Below the pieces are notes generated by a model. The model worked only from the letters and a program-made list of their open reading frames with translations, was not told where the DNA came from and ran no database searches. From positions 1-64,000 of the forward strand of contig NZ_JBCFBO010000002.1 of the NCBI RefSeq assembly GCF_038562635.1: a DNA stretch of 64,000 nucleotides, written 5' to 3'. Below, piece by piece: positions 54,626 through 63,583 of the stretch (its first letter is position 1; each line of letters begins with the position of its first letter). The DNA is from Methanobacterium sp. (GTDB lineage Archaea; Methanobacteriota; Methanobacteria; Methanobacteriales; Methanobacteriaceae). The translations under genes and the position numbers were made by a program.

Positions 54626-57148
54626 ATGATAATTTTACGGCGTAATAAAAAAATTGTGGAGTTATTTCCCATTGGAAGCTCAAAAGGAGCATTAAATTCA
54701 AGGAGAAAACCTCTTTTTTATGGATATTTAAGGCTTAAACGAACCAATAACCAGATACGGCCTTACAAATTTATAGTGAAAAAAGGAGATAAAGAGTCCC
54801 TCTTTCCTCCAAGTGAAGCTATGAAAATTTTAAAAAAGCAGAACGTTTATTTAATCGATGGAGACGAAGAAATAGAAGAAATGTTAGATTCTCTTAACAT
54901 TGACTTTAAAAAAACACTTATCTGCAGGCACTGTACGCTGGAGGGATACATAACTGTCATAAATAGAAATTCTGCTTATTTATCTAATAAAGAGTACATA
55001 TGTAAATTATGTGCTGAAGAAGAGATTAAACGTGAAATAAAGTATAAAGGCCTTAGTTTAAGCACATTCAATAATTTTAAGAGAATGTTGGATGAAACTG
55101 GTGATCTTGATAAAGTTTTAAGCATTTTTGATCCTAAATTCAACCCTGTGAAGAATCCAAACCTAACTTTATTTGATAAAATTGTAGTTGGTAAGGATGA
55201 CTCCCCTAAAATGGAAATAGATAAAATACAAATCCCCAATGAATTTAAAAAGATATTAAAACTCCATGGTAAATACTTACTACCTGTACAATCTCTGGCT
55301 TTACAAAATGGACTTCTTAAAGGGGAAAATCTGCTTGTTGTATCAGCAACTGCAAGTGGAAAGACTTTAATTGGTGAAATTGCAGGCGTGCCAAACGCAA
55401 TGAAAGGTAAAAAATTCATTTTTTTAACACCGCTCGTAGCACTTGCAAACCAAAAATACGGAGATTTCAAGAAAAAATACGGGAAATTAGGACTAAAAGT
55501 CGCTATAAAAGTAGGTATGAGCAGAATAAAAGCAAAAGAAGAGCTCAAACTTCCAGATGATGATGTAAAAAATGCAGATATTGTTGTCGGTACCTACGAA
55601 GGGCTTGATTTTCTACTGCGATCTGGAAAATCAGGAGATTTTGGAGAACTTGGTACCGTTGTAATTGACGAAATACACATGCTTGATGATAAAGAGCGCG
55701 GCCCTAGGCTAAATGGACTTATAAAAAGATTAAAATCCCTATTTAAAGATATACAGATTATTGGGCTTTCTGCGACAGTTCAAAATCCTCAAGAGATTGC
55801 AAAGGAATTCTTGATGAAGCTTGTTGAATACGACAGGCGCCCTGTTCCTTTAGAAAGACACCTAATATTTGCAAAGTCAGAATATGAAAAAACAGATATA
55901 ATGACCAAACTTGCAAGAGCCGAATATAAAAATGTCTCTAAAAAAGGATTCCATGGGCAAACCATCATATTTACAAATTCAAGGAGAAAAACACATTCCA
56001 TTGCAGATTATCTGACAAAAAGAAATATTAAAGCAGCCGCATATCATGCAGGGCTTTCATATTCAAAAAAGAGCAAGATAGAAAAAGATTTTGCAAATCA
56101 AAAGATTTCAACTGTTGTAACAACCGCCGCACTTGCTGCAGGTGTGGATTTTCCCGCTTCACAGGTTATATTTGAAGCACTCTTAATGGGAAACAAATGG
56201 TTATCCAACAATGAGTTTTCCCAGATGCTTGGAAGGGCAGGAAGGCCAACTTATCACGATATTGGAAAGGTATACCTGATACCAGAAGTGGGAAGAAAAT
56301 ACGGGGAAGAAACAGAAGATATGCAGGCTGTAAGCTTGCTTGAAAGTGATGTAGATCCTATACATGTAGAGTACGATGAGGATGATGTATTAGAACAATG
56401 CTTAGCAGACATATGCTCTGGAAGAGTACATACCTTTGAGGAACTTCAAAATGCCTACAAAAATTCTGATCTCCCATTAGGTATAGAAGAATCGTACGAT
56501 GTTATACATGATGCAGGCCTGGTAAAAGAAAAAGACAGTAAATTATCTTCAACAAATTATGGAAAAGCAGTTTCTGTATCTTTCATGGATTTAAAAGCTG
56601 CAGAGTACATAAGAAAAAGCATAAATTCTAAAAATCATGATAAAAAGAAGAAAAAACGTATAGATCCTTTAGAAATTGCAGTAAAACTTGATCCTTTTGA
56701 AAATGCCTACATGTCAAACAGGTTAAACAGAAGATTAAGTAAAGCGCTCAATATCAACTTATCTGCAAGATTATTCGCTGATTCCACGCTGGACATACTT
56801 TCTTCTGGAGAAACATTATCAAAACTTGAACCCAGCCTTCAAGACGCTCTGATAAACATGCAAATTGAATTCATGTCCTGCAAATGTCAGGACAGACCGT
56901 TCTGCAACTGTTTTCAGGAAGAACTCTCCAGGCGAATTTTAAAACAGAGAATGATCCATAAAGACCCTGTTGATATCAGTAAAAAGCTCTTAAAGAAATA
57001 TCAAATACATTCATACGCAGGGGATATATTTTCATGGCTTGATTCAGTGATAAGAACACTGGAAGCCATAAGAAGAATTGCAAATGCGTTTAAAAATCAT
57101 AAAGTAGCAAATGAGTGTTCAAGGCTTATAAAAACTATTGAAAATTAA
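54626..57148 (+). CDS. DEAD/DEAH-box superfamily 2 helicase with zinc-finger-like N-terminus
   Basis: The 840-residue protein has an N-terminal ~200-residue region with two CxxC pairs (LICRHCTLEG; ICKLCAEEEI) that probably bind zinc. The helicase core shows Walker A SATASGKTLIGE, FLTPLVALANQKY, VGTYEGLDFLL, the DEIH box VIDEIHMLD, IIGLSATVQNP, and in the second RecA domain IIFTNSRRKTHSIA and FSQMLGRAGRPTY. The motif order is that of Ski2/Hel308-type helicases. A C-terminal part has a second Cys cluster (SCKCQDRPFCNCF). Archaeal helicases of this type (DUF5814-containing) are uncharacterised. Repair or RNA processing are possible roles. Confidence 0.9.
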   Translation: MIILRRNKKIVELFPIGSSKGALNSRRKPLFYGYLRLKRTNNQIRPYKFIVKKGDKESLFPPSEAMKILKKQNVYLIDGDEEIEEMLDSLNIDFKKTLICRHCTLEGYITVINRNSAYLSNKEYICKLCAEEEIKREIKYKGLSLSTFNNFKRMLDETGDLDKVLSIFDPKFNPVKNPNLTLFDKIVVGKDDSPKMEIDKIQIPNEFKKILKLHGKYLLPVQSLALQNGLLKGENLLVVSATASGKTLIGEIAGVPNAMKGKKFIFLTPLVALANQKYGDFKKKYGKLGLKVAIKVGMSRIKAKEELKLPDDDVKNADIVVGTYEGLDFLLRSGKSGDFGELGTVVIDEIHMLDDKERGPRLNGLIKRLKSLFKDIQIIGLSATVQNPQEIAKEFLMKLVEYDRRPVPLERHLIFAKSEYEKTDIMTKLARAEYKNVSKKGFHGQTIIFTNSRRKTHSIADYLTKRNIKAAAYHAGLSYSKKSKIEKDFANQKISTVVTTAALAAGVDFPASQVIFEALLMGNKWLSNNEFSQMLGRAGRPTYHDIGKVYLIPEVGRKYGEETEDMQAVSLLESDVDPIHVEYDEDDVLEQCLADICSGRVHTFEELQNAYKNSDLPLGIEESYDVIHDAGLVKEKDSKLSSTNYGKAVSVSFMDLKAAEYIRKSINSKNHDKKKKKRIDPLEIAVKLDPFENAYMSNRLNRRLSKALNINLSARLFADSTLDILSSGETLSKLEPSLQDALINMQIEFMSCKCQDRPFCNCFQEELSRRILKQRMIHKDPVDISKKLLKKYQIHSYAGDIFSWLDSVIRTLEAIRRIANAFKNHKVANECSRLIKTIEN

Positions 57149-57204
57149 TTTTCAGTAAGTTTAATTCTTTTAAAGTACATCTAAACTCCATATCTATAAT
57201 GCTG

Positions 57205-57251
57205 TGAAAAATCCGGGATTTTTCATTACTACAATTTAACATAATTGTAGT
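57205..57251. repeat. Two adjacent hairpins between convergent genes
   Basis: TGAAAAATC (57205-57213) pairs with GATTTTTCA (57217-57225) around CGG: nine pairs and three loop bases, as in the array at 43261-43668. ACTACAATT (57228-57236) pairs with AATTGTAGT (57243-57251) around six bases. They lie between the helicase stop and the arfB stop, where bidirectional termination would be expected. Confidence 0.75.
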
Positions 57252-57291
57252 TTGCAAAGGACCAGGACTGAGCTATCTTAAAATAAGTTAA

Positions 57292-57981
57292 TCAATTTAC
57301 CAGTTTTTTAATATCTTTTATTATATCTTCAACAGCAATATCAAGCAGCTGTTTACCTAACTCCACATCTATGCATACCCCTTCTTTTTCAACAGCTCTT
57401 GCACCCTCGTTTATCCCTTCATTAATATTTCTTGCCTCTTCAAGACCAACCATGCCTACTTCAGGATATTCTTTGAAATCACAGTGCCCTGATAATTTGG
57501 ATTCATCTACAATCTTTAAAATGCTTCCCATTGAAAGTTCACCTGTTCCTGCATGTGGACCTTCAATTTCCACTATTTTATTATTAAAAACTATTTTAAG
57601 TTTTAACTCTTTTTCGATCTCTTCTATATGATCAATTAATGGAATATTGCCTCCATGTCCATTAACCAGAACAACTTTTTTGATATTCAAGTATTTTTTT
57701 GCACTTTCAAGTACCAGAAACAGTTGATCTTCTGCTAATTTTTGGGCATCTATGTGGATACCATGTTTAACGTATTCGTATTCTGTTGCTGCATGCAGTA
57801 TCCCTAAGAATTTTGCACCGCTTATTAAAGATGCTTGAAGGGCAAGATATGCTGCAATTTTAGAATCAGTATCTATGGGAAGTGCAGCACCATGATTTTC
57901 AAGGTGAGACCCAACTGCAAGAACTCCAATCTCATGTACCTCTGGAGATATAACGTTCCCTGACGAGTATCTAAGTTCCAT
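57292..57981 (-). CDS. arfB: 2-amino-5-formylamino-6-ribosylaminopyrimidin-4(3H)-one 5'-monophosphate deformylase (ArfB)
   Basis: ArfB removes formate in the second step of archaeal riboflavin and F420 synthesis, just before the ArfC reductase encoded at 34887. It belongs to the creatininase fold. Metal-binding residues lie in GSHLENHGAALPIDTDSKIA (Glu, His, Asp), VLVNGHGGN (His) and the Glu of IEGPHAGTGELSMGS. The opening MELRYSSGNVISPEVHEIGV is typical of ArfB rather than of creatinine amidohydrolase. Length 229 is normal. It lies 46 bases after the PUA gene on the same strand. Confidence 0.92.
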   Translation of the reverse strand: MELRYSSGNVISPEVHEIGVLAVGSHLENHGAALPIDTDSKIAAYLALQASLISGAKFLGILHAATEYEYVKHGIHIDAQKLAEDQLFLVLESAKKYLNIKKVVLVNGHGGNIPLIDHIEEIEKELKLKIVFNNKIVEIEGPHAGTGELSMGSILKIVDESKLSGHCDFKEYPEVGMVGLEEARNINEGINEGARAVEKEGVCIDVELGKQLLDIAVEDIIKDIKKLVN

Positions 57982-58027
57982 AATTACTCACTTTTAAAGT
58001 TGCATAACCATTTATGATCTAAATAAT

Positions 58028-58504
58028 TTATATGACCAGATTCCACAATTTGTCGCCGATATAATGGATCGCACTTACCGCTTTTCCTTCATTTTGTTCC
58101 ACCATTTCCTGGCCAGAAATAAGTGCTTTTCCTATTGCAAGAGGTTTCCTATGTGTTTCCTCAATTATAATAACAAAATCTCCTTCAGTTATATCTGGAT
58201 CAGCGCCAACAATGCCTGGACTCATTACATCTGCACCCTTTGCAACGAATTTAACAGCACCCATATCCACTACAACATATTTTTTAGTTATTTCAAGTTC
58301 CAGCGCTCCCTTAATTGTTGGAACAGGAATATCATCAATCATCATAATTAACGGCTTGCCGTCAACCAGTATCACATCATAAAGGTCACTTTCAAGAATT
58401 TCAACTTTACTCTTTGGAGAAATTAATGCGGAAAAATCTCCCAGTTCCTTTCTTACTTTCTTTAATTTCTTTTTTTGAAGATAGTATCTTTTCCGGATTT
58501 TCAA
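58028..58504 (-). CDS. PUA-domain RNA-binding protein (archaeal MCT-1-like)
   Basis: The 158-residue protein has a basic N-terminus (MKIRKRYYLQKKKLKKVRKE), a small N-terminal domain (DLYDVILVDGKPLIMMIDDI) and a C-terminal PUA domain: YVVVDMGAVKFVAKGADVMS, PGIVGADPDITEGDFVIIIE and PLAIGKALISGQEMV. This arrangement matches archaeal relatives of MCT-1/Tma20 and eIF2D, which bind the small ribosomal subunit or tRNA. It precedes arfB and is probably co-transcribed with it. The role in archaea is inferred from eukaryotes. Confidence 0.9.
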   Translation of the reverse strand: MKIRKRYYLQKKKLKKVRKELGDFSALISPKSKVEILESDLYDVILVDGKPLIMMIDDIPVPTIKGALELEITKKYVVVDMGAVKFVAKGADVMSPGIVGADPDITEGDFVIIIEETHRKPLAIGKALISGQEMVEQNEGKAVSAIHYIGDKLWNLVI

Positions 58505-59079
58505 TTTTTAACACCTGATTAAAACTATTTATATCTTGATTTAACATTATTTAAATTGTAATGTTTAATTTTTAAACCGAAATGATTTAAATTCTTTAAT
58601 TTTTAGAATTATCTTATCTTAGACAATATAATCTAATATATTCTAAAAAATATTTTAAGTGGATTTACAATAACCTTAAAGTTAATAAGTTAGTTATCTT
58701 TAAATTTAATCTAAACATTATAATATTAACGGTGATCAAATTCATCATGTGATTATATAATCCAGTATCTATTTTTAAAATACCATAATTTAAAATTATA
58801 TGAAATTTAGATTCTGGCATGTGTAACTTCATTAAAATAGTATTCTATTTAAGACTTAAATATAATTAAATACCAAAAAATACATACTAACCATCACTAC
58901 CATTCCATTTAATGGATATATGGTTTGTTTTAAAAAGATCTATTTCAAAAAATATTGAAGTAAAATGATGGATATTTTGTTGACTTATGACCAAAATCCA
59001 TGTTATACTTTAAATTTGATGAAGGATACATTTAAATATAAATCACACCAACAATGAAGTTATAGGAAAGGTGATAATT
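58505..59079. other. AT-rich divergent promoter region before the LSm gene
   Basis: No gene was recognised. It lies between the minus-strand PUA gene and the plus-strand LSm run. A TATA-like word near its right end is listed separately. Confidence 0.5.
59031..59040 (+). promoter_or_regulatory. Probable TATA box of the LSm-L37e run
   Basis: TTTAAATATA lies 40 bases before the LSm start. This distance fits an archaeal TATA box ~25 bases before transcription start and a short leader. No start site is known. Confidence 0.5.
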
Positions 59080-59322
59080 GTGAGTGTACAAAAGAATGTG
59101 AATGTTTCAAGACCACTTGACGCGTTAGGTAAATCATTAAACTCCCAAGTATTAATCAAGCTTAAAGGCGGAAGAGAATTTAGAGGAGTTTTAAAAAGTT
59201 TTGACATGCACATGAACTTAGTATTAAATGATGCTGAAGAATTAGAAAACGGGGAATCATCCCGAAGATTAGGCGTCGTGCTTATAAGAGGAGACAATAT
59301 AGTTTATATATCTCCAGGATAA
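59080..59322 (+). CDS. Sm-like archaeal RNA-binding protein (LSm / SmAP1)
   Basis: GTG 59080 is chosen because GGTGATAATT directly precedes it; GTG 59071, inside that site, is the alternative and would add three residues. The Sm1 motif RPLDALGKSLNSQVLIKLKG continues into REFRGVLKSFDMHMNLVLND, and Sm2 is VLIRGDNIVYISPG. The ~80-residue protein should form a heptameric ring that binds U-rich RNA. It heads a run with L37e and a Toprim protein, the usual archaeal pairing of LSm with L37e. Confidence 0.95.
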   Translation: MSVQKNVNVSRPLDALGKSLNSQVLIKLKGGREFRGVLKSFDMHMNLVLNDAEELENGESSRRLGVVLIRGDNIVYISPG

Positions 59323-59413
59323 ATCTAAAATTTAGATAACAAACTACTTTTGATATCTAATTTTAAAAATCGAATTTTGATACAATATTAACATAATTAA
59401 GGAGGATTAATAA

Positions 59414-59596
59414 ATGAAGGGAACGCCATCATTTGGTAAGCGTAACAAAAAGACCCACATAAGATGTAGAAGATGTGGTAAAAATTCCTATCATGCAAGG
59501 AAAAAATACTGTGCAGCATGTGGTTTCGGCAGATCCAGCAAAATCAGAAGCTACAACTGGCAGAATAAAAAAATTACAGGATATAGGTTGAAATAG
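59414..59596 (+). CDS. rpl37e: 50S ribosomal protein L37e
   Basis: A 60-residue zinc-ribbon protein of the large ribosomal subunit. MKGTPSFGKRNKKTHIRCRR opens it, and the zinc ligands lie in CRRCGKNSYH and YCAACGFG. The basic C-terminus ends in KITGYRLK. AAGGAGGATTAATAA precedes the ATG. It follows the LSm gene and is followed without any gap by the Toprim gene. Confidence 0.97.
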   Translation: MKGTPSFGKRNKKTHIRCRRCGKNSYHARKKYCAACGFGRSSKIRSYNWQNKKITGYRLK

Positions 59597-60466
59597 ATGG
59601 ATATTAAAAATCCGATTGATGTACGGATAATTGTAGAAGGTGCATCAGATGTGGAAAGCGTATCTAAAGCTATGAAAAATATAGCTTTAGGGGCTGAATA
59701 CCACATTACCATATCCTCTATAATTCCTACAACAAGCTCCGTGATAGCAAAAAAAGCTGTAAAAGGAGCAGATATTGTTTTAATTGCAACTGATGTTGAT
59801 GCCCCAGGACGAGAACTTGCAGAAAAGTTCCAAAAGATCCTGAAAGATGACGTGGGACATATAGAACGGATGAAACTTCCGTTTGGTCATGACGTCGAGT
59901 ATATGGATCCTTACCTTATACAAACTGAGATTAAAAATGCTATAATAAGGTCAGGATTAATTTCTATAGCTAATATTAAATTATTTAGAGAATTACAGGA
60001 TAAATTAAAAGAATATGAAAAAACTATTAAAGATTTATCCACAAAAAATAAAGATTTAGAAGCATTGAATAGTGAACTTTCCACTGAAAATCAAAATCTG
60101 CAGGATACAGATACTAAATTAAATGAAGAACTGGAAAGTTTAGAAGATAAATACAACTCACTGCAAATTGAATTTAATTCAATGAAGCATGAGTACAGCG
60201 AAGTTCAAAATAAAGAATTATTTGAAGCATTCTCTATTGACGAGTTATGGAAAGAAGTTTTTGATGAAAAGTTAGAAAATAAAGAACAGATTTATTTTAT
60301 AAGTAATGAATTTAAGCCAGAAAATGTAATAGTCGGCCAGGACCGAATTGTTGCATTATCTAAGAAAGATGCTGTTGAATGGCTTAAAATAATCAGAGTA
60401 GTCCTAATTTTTTATGATTCTAAAATCGAAGAACTAAAAGAAGAGTTTGACAAAGGAAAGATTTAA
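59597..60466 (+). CDS. Toprim-domain protein with coiled-coil region
   Basis: The ATG follows the L37e stop immediately (TAGATG), so translation is coupled. Residues ~1-115 form a Toprim-like domain: VRIIVEGASDVESVSKAM with the conserved Glu and IVLIATDVDAPGRELAEKF with a DxD pair. Residues ~135-200 are a coiled coil (KYEKTIKDL-type heptads, NSELSTENQNLQDTDTK). A ~85-residue C-terminal domain follows. Toprim domains act in nucleases, primases and topoisomerases. The partners LSm and L37e suggest RNA-related work, but the activity is not known. Confidence 0.8.
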   Translation: MDIKNPIDVRIIVEGASDVESVSKAMKNIALGAEYHITISSIIPTTSSVIAKKAVKGADIVLIATDVDAPGRELAEKFQKILKDDVGHIERMKLPFGHDVEYMDPYLIQTEIKNAIIRSGLISIANIKLFRELQDKLKEYEKTIKDLSTKNKDLEALNSELSTENQNLQDTDTKLNEELESLEDKYNSLQIEFNSMKHEYSEVQNKELFEAFSIDELWKEVFDEKLENKEQIYFISNEFKPENVIVGQDRIVALSKKDAVEWLKIIRVVLIFYDSKIEELKEEFDKGKI

Positions 60467-60560
60467 TTTGAAGTGTCTAAAAAAAAGATATGTTAAATCA
60501 AACCCTAATAAATTTATTTTCACTTAAAGAATTATCTAGAGAAAATCAGGAGAATTAAAA

Positions 60561-61967
60561 TTGCGAGATAAATGCGGTATTGTAGGGGCTTATTCTCACA
60601 AAAAATCAAATAATATCTCAAGACCTATCTATTATGGTCTTTATGCATTACAACATAGAGGACAAGAATCTGCAGGTATATCAGTGCACAATGGGAAAAA
60701 AATGAGCACATATAGAGGCATGGGGCTTGTCTGTGATGTATTTAACAATGGAAATATTGAAGGACTTGAAGGTTATGTCGGAATAGGACATGTGAGATAT
60801 TCAACTACAGGTAAATCAAGAATAGAAAATTCACAACCTTTTTTCAGCGAGTTTGATATGGGAACCATTGCAGTTGCCCATAATGGAGATATCATCAATT
60901 CAATGGAACTGAGAAAGGAATTAGAAGAGCAGGGCTACGAATTTAAATCCACCACTGATTCTGAAGTTTTATGCCACCTGCTTATTAAAAAATATCACAA
61001 AACTGGAGACATAATAAAAGCTGTTCAAGAAGTTTCTAAACGTTTGATAGGCTCTTATTCACTGGTTATATTATTTAACAATGATCTGATTGTTGTAAGA
61101 GATCCAATTGGAATTAAACCTCTTTCACTAGGAAAAGTCGACGATACAACTCTCGTTGCATCCGAAACAGTTGCCTTTGATGTGGTAGGAGGAGAGTACA
61201 TCCGTGCGGTAAAACCAGGAGAAATACTGCTTATAAATGATGAAATAAAAAGTTTCAAAATGCCAAAAACCGAGTCATGCAAACAAGCGCACTGCATGTT
61301 TGAATATGTTTACTTTGCACGTCCAGACAGCATACTTGATGATAAATATGTCTATGATGTAAGGTTAAAAATTGGAAAAGCACTTGCAAAGGAATTTCCT
61401 GCAGAAGCAGATGTTGTAATGCCCGTGCCGGACTCAGCAATAACTGCAGCTATAGGCTATTCTAGAGAATCTGGATTACCTTATGGTGAAGGGCTTATAA
61501 AAAACCGTTATATAGGCAGAACTTTTATTATGCCAACTCAAGAAGAACGTGAAACTTCCGTAAGGTTAAAAATGAACCCTGTTAAAACAGAACTGGAAGG
61601 TAAAAAAATAGTTCTTATAGACGACAGTATTGTAAGAGGTACAACATCTAAAGCTCTGGTTAACATATTACGGGAAGCAGGAGTTAAAGAAATTCATTTA
61701 AGAGTAGGATGTCCACCTATAATTTCACCATGTTATTATGGAATTGCAATGGCAACCAAAAGGGAATTAATAGCATCTGATAAAGAAGTAGAGGAAATAA
61801 GAAAAACTTTAGGCGTAGATTCTCTTGGTTATTTAAGTGTAGATGCACTGGTTGACTGTATAGGTATAAAAAGAGATCAGCTCTGCCTTGGATGCCTTAC
61901 ATGTGAATATCCAACAAAATTACCGGATAATATTGAAGAATATGAAGCAAGGCGCTGTACCTGCTGA
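60561..61967 (+). CDS. purF: Amidophosphoribosyltransferase
   Basis: PurF starts purine synthesis by moving glutamine ammonia to PRPP. It starts with TTG 60561, preceded by AGGAGAATTAAAA. The catalytic Cys is residue 5 (MRDKCGIVGAYS), so a four-residue propeptide is cut off. The glutaminase domain shows LQHRGQESAGISV and HVRYSTTGKS. The PRPP motif is IVLIDDSIVRGTTSKAL. Cysteines in SCKQAHCMFEYV, CPPIISPCYYG and CLGCLTCEYP fit the 4Fe-4S cluster of the Bacillus-type enzyme. Length 468 is normal. It stands apart from purC and purSQ, 13 kb away. Confidence 0.96.
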   Translation: MRDKCGIVGAYSHKKSNNISRPIYYGLYALQHRGQESAGISVHNGKKMSTYRGMGLVCDVFNNGNIEGLEGYVGIGHVRYSTTGKSRIENSQPFFSEFDMGTIAVAHNGDIINSMELRKELEEQGYEFKSTTDSEVLCHLLIKKYHKTGDIIKAVQEVSKRLIGSYSLVILFNNDLIVVRDPIGIKPLSLGKVDDTTLVASETVAFDVVGGEYIRAVKPGEILLINDEIKSFKMPKTESCKQAHCMFEYVYFARPDSILDDKYVYDVRLKIGKALAKEFPAEADVVMPVPDSAITAAIGYSRESGLPYGEGLIKNRYIGRTFIMPTQEERETSVRLKMNPVKTELEGKKIVLIDDSIVRGTTSKALVNILREAGVKEIHLRVGCPPIISPCYYGIAMATKRELIASDKEVEEIRKTLGVDSLGYLSVDALVDCIGIKRDQLCLGCLTCEYPTKLPDNIEEYEARRCTC

Positions 61968-62187
61968 ATTTATAATTTTTAATATTTTAACTTCTTTTTA
62001 CATTTTATTTTTTCAATTTCAACTAAAATTATAAAACATTTTACATGTTAAAATCTAAAAAGAATGTGCAATATAAAAATTTTAACATTTTTAAATCCAA
62101 ATCTCAATACTTGATGATATTCTATTATATATAAAAATAAATACAACTTTCTTATTTAAAAAAAGGATTAATAAACTAACATCGGTG

Positions 62188-63381
62188 ATGAAAATAGTAG
62201 AACTACTTTCACCTGCACGAGATTTCCCGGCATTGAATGCAGCAATTTCAAACGGTGCAGACTCTGTTTATGTAGGCATTGAAGGATGCAACATGAGGGC
62301 AAATGTTAAAAATTTTACAATTCACGACCTCAAAGAAGCAGTAGAAATATGTCACAATGCAGATAAAAAGATATACCTCTGCACAAACACCATAATGAAA
62401 AATAAGGACATATACTCTTTAAAAAAAATTATCCCTACTATTTACCATTATGAAGTAGACGCATTAATTATTTCTGACCTTGGTGCGCTTAACATTGCCC
62501 GGGAAAATGATATTGAAGCGCACATGAGCATACAGGCCAATGTTTCTAATTTTGAATCACTGAATTTACTTGAAGAGCTTGGAGTTAAACGTGTTGTCCT
62601 CTCAAGAGAGTTATCACTTGAGGAAATTAGGGAAATTAAAGAAAACACTAATCTGGAGATAGAAACGTTTATACACGGGGCTATGTGCGTTGCGGTTTCT
62701 GGAAGATGTTTTTTAAGCTCGCATCTTTACGGCAAAAGCGCAAACTGCGGAGAATGCTTACAGCCATGTAGAAAAGAATGGAAACTTACATCTGAAGATG
62801 GAGATGAGTTTAAACTTCTTCAAAATGAAAATGAAAGCCATATCTTAAGTCCCAAAGACCTCTGCACTATAGAACATATACCCGAGCTTATTGAAGCAGG
62901 AATTGATGCATTTAAAATAGAAGGAAGGGCAAGGCCTGCAGATTATGTTGCAACAGTTACCAAAGCTTATCGAGAAGCTATCACCAGCTATGAAAGTGGT
63001 TCATGGAAATTTGATGAAAACTGGATTGAAGAACTTAAAAAAGTGTTTAACAGAGGCTTCGATACTGGATTTTACTTTAAAACTCCTTACAAAACCAGCC
63101 AGTATAATGAATCTACACATGTTAAAAAAGACATCGGTTCAGTTGTCAATTATTACAAAAACGTCTCTGCAGCTGAAATCAGACTATGGGATGATTTGAA
63201 GGTTGGAGATGAAATTATAATAGAAGGAAAAACAACAGGGTCTTTAATTCAAAAGGTTGAATCAATGCAGATTGATGGTAAAGATATAACCGAGGTTCAG
63301 AAAGGTCAAAATGTAGGTATAAAAATTGATGACAAAGTAAGGCCTAATGATCTGGTTTATAAAAGGATCAAAAGGCAGTAA
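62188..63381 (+). CDS. Peptidase U32-family protein
   Basis: The family start is MKIVELLSPARDFPALNAAI, so ATG 62188 is preferred over the GTG immediately before it; AAAAGGATT lies ~20 bases upstream and is not ideal. YVGIEGCNMRANVKNF, VVLSRELSLEEIREI, TFIHGAMCVAVSGRCFLSSH, SANCGECLQPCRKEW and DAFKIEGRARPADYVATVTK are the U32 signature, with several cysteines that may bind an iron-sulfur cluster. Relatives in bacteria hydroxylate rRNA or tRNA (RlhA, TrhP) rather than cut proteins. A role in RNA modification is therefore possible. Confidence 0.92.
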   Translation: MKIVELLSPARDFPALNAAISNGADSVYVGIEGCNMRANVKNFTIHDLKEAVEICHNADKKIYLCTNTIMKNKDIYSLKKIIPTIYHYEVDALIISDLGALNIARENDIEAHMSIQANVSNFESLNLLEELGVKRVVLSRELSLEEIREIKENTNLEIETFIHGAMCVAVSGRCFLSSHLYGKSANCGECLQPCRKEWKLTSEDGDEFKLLQNENESHILSPKDLCTIEHIPELIEAGIDAFKIEGRARPADYVATVTKAYREAITSYESGSWKFDENWIEELKKVFNRGFDTGFYFKTPYKTSQYNESTHVKKDIGSVVNYYKNVSAAEIRLWDDLKVGDEIIIEGKTTGSLIQKVESMQIDGKDITEVQKGQNVGIKIDDKVRPNDLVYKRIKRQ

Positions 63382-63583
63382 TTTTGAAAATTAAATACTT
63401 CAAAAGTGATTTTATATATTCATTTTATCATAAATCATTTTAACTCCAAGCTTATTTTACTATACACTTTTAAATAAACATGAGCTTTATTTAACACTTA
63501 TTTTAAAAATAAATAAAAAAGAGTATCTGATTACAAATAACTTTTGTTAGATGTCCATCAAATCTGTTTAATTTACAGTATCT

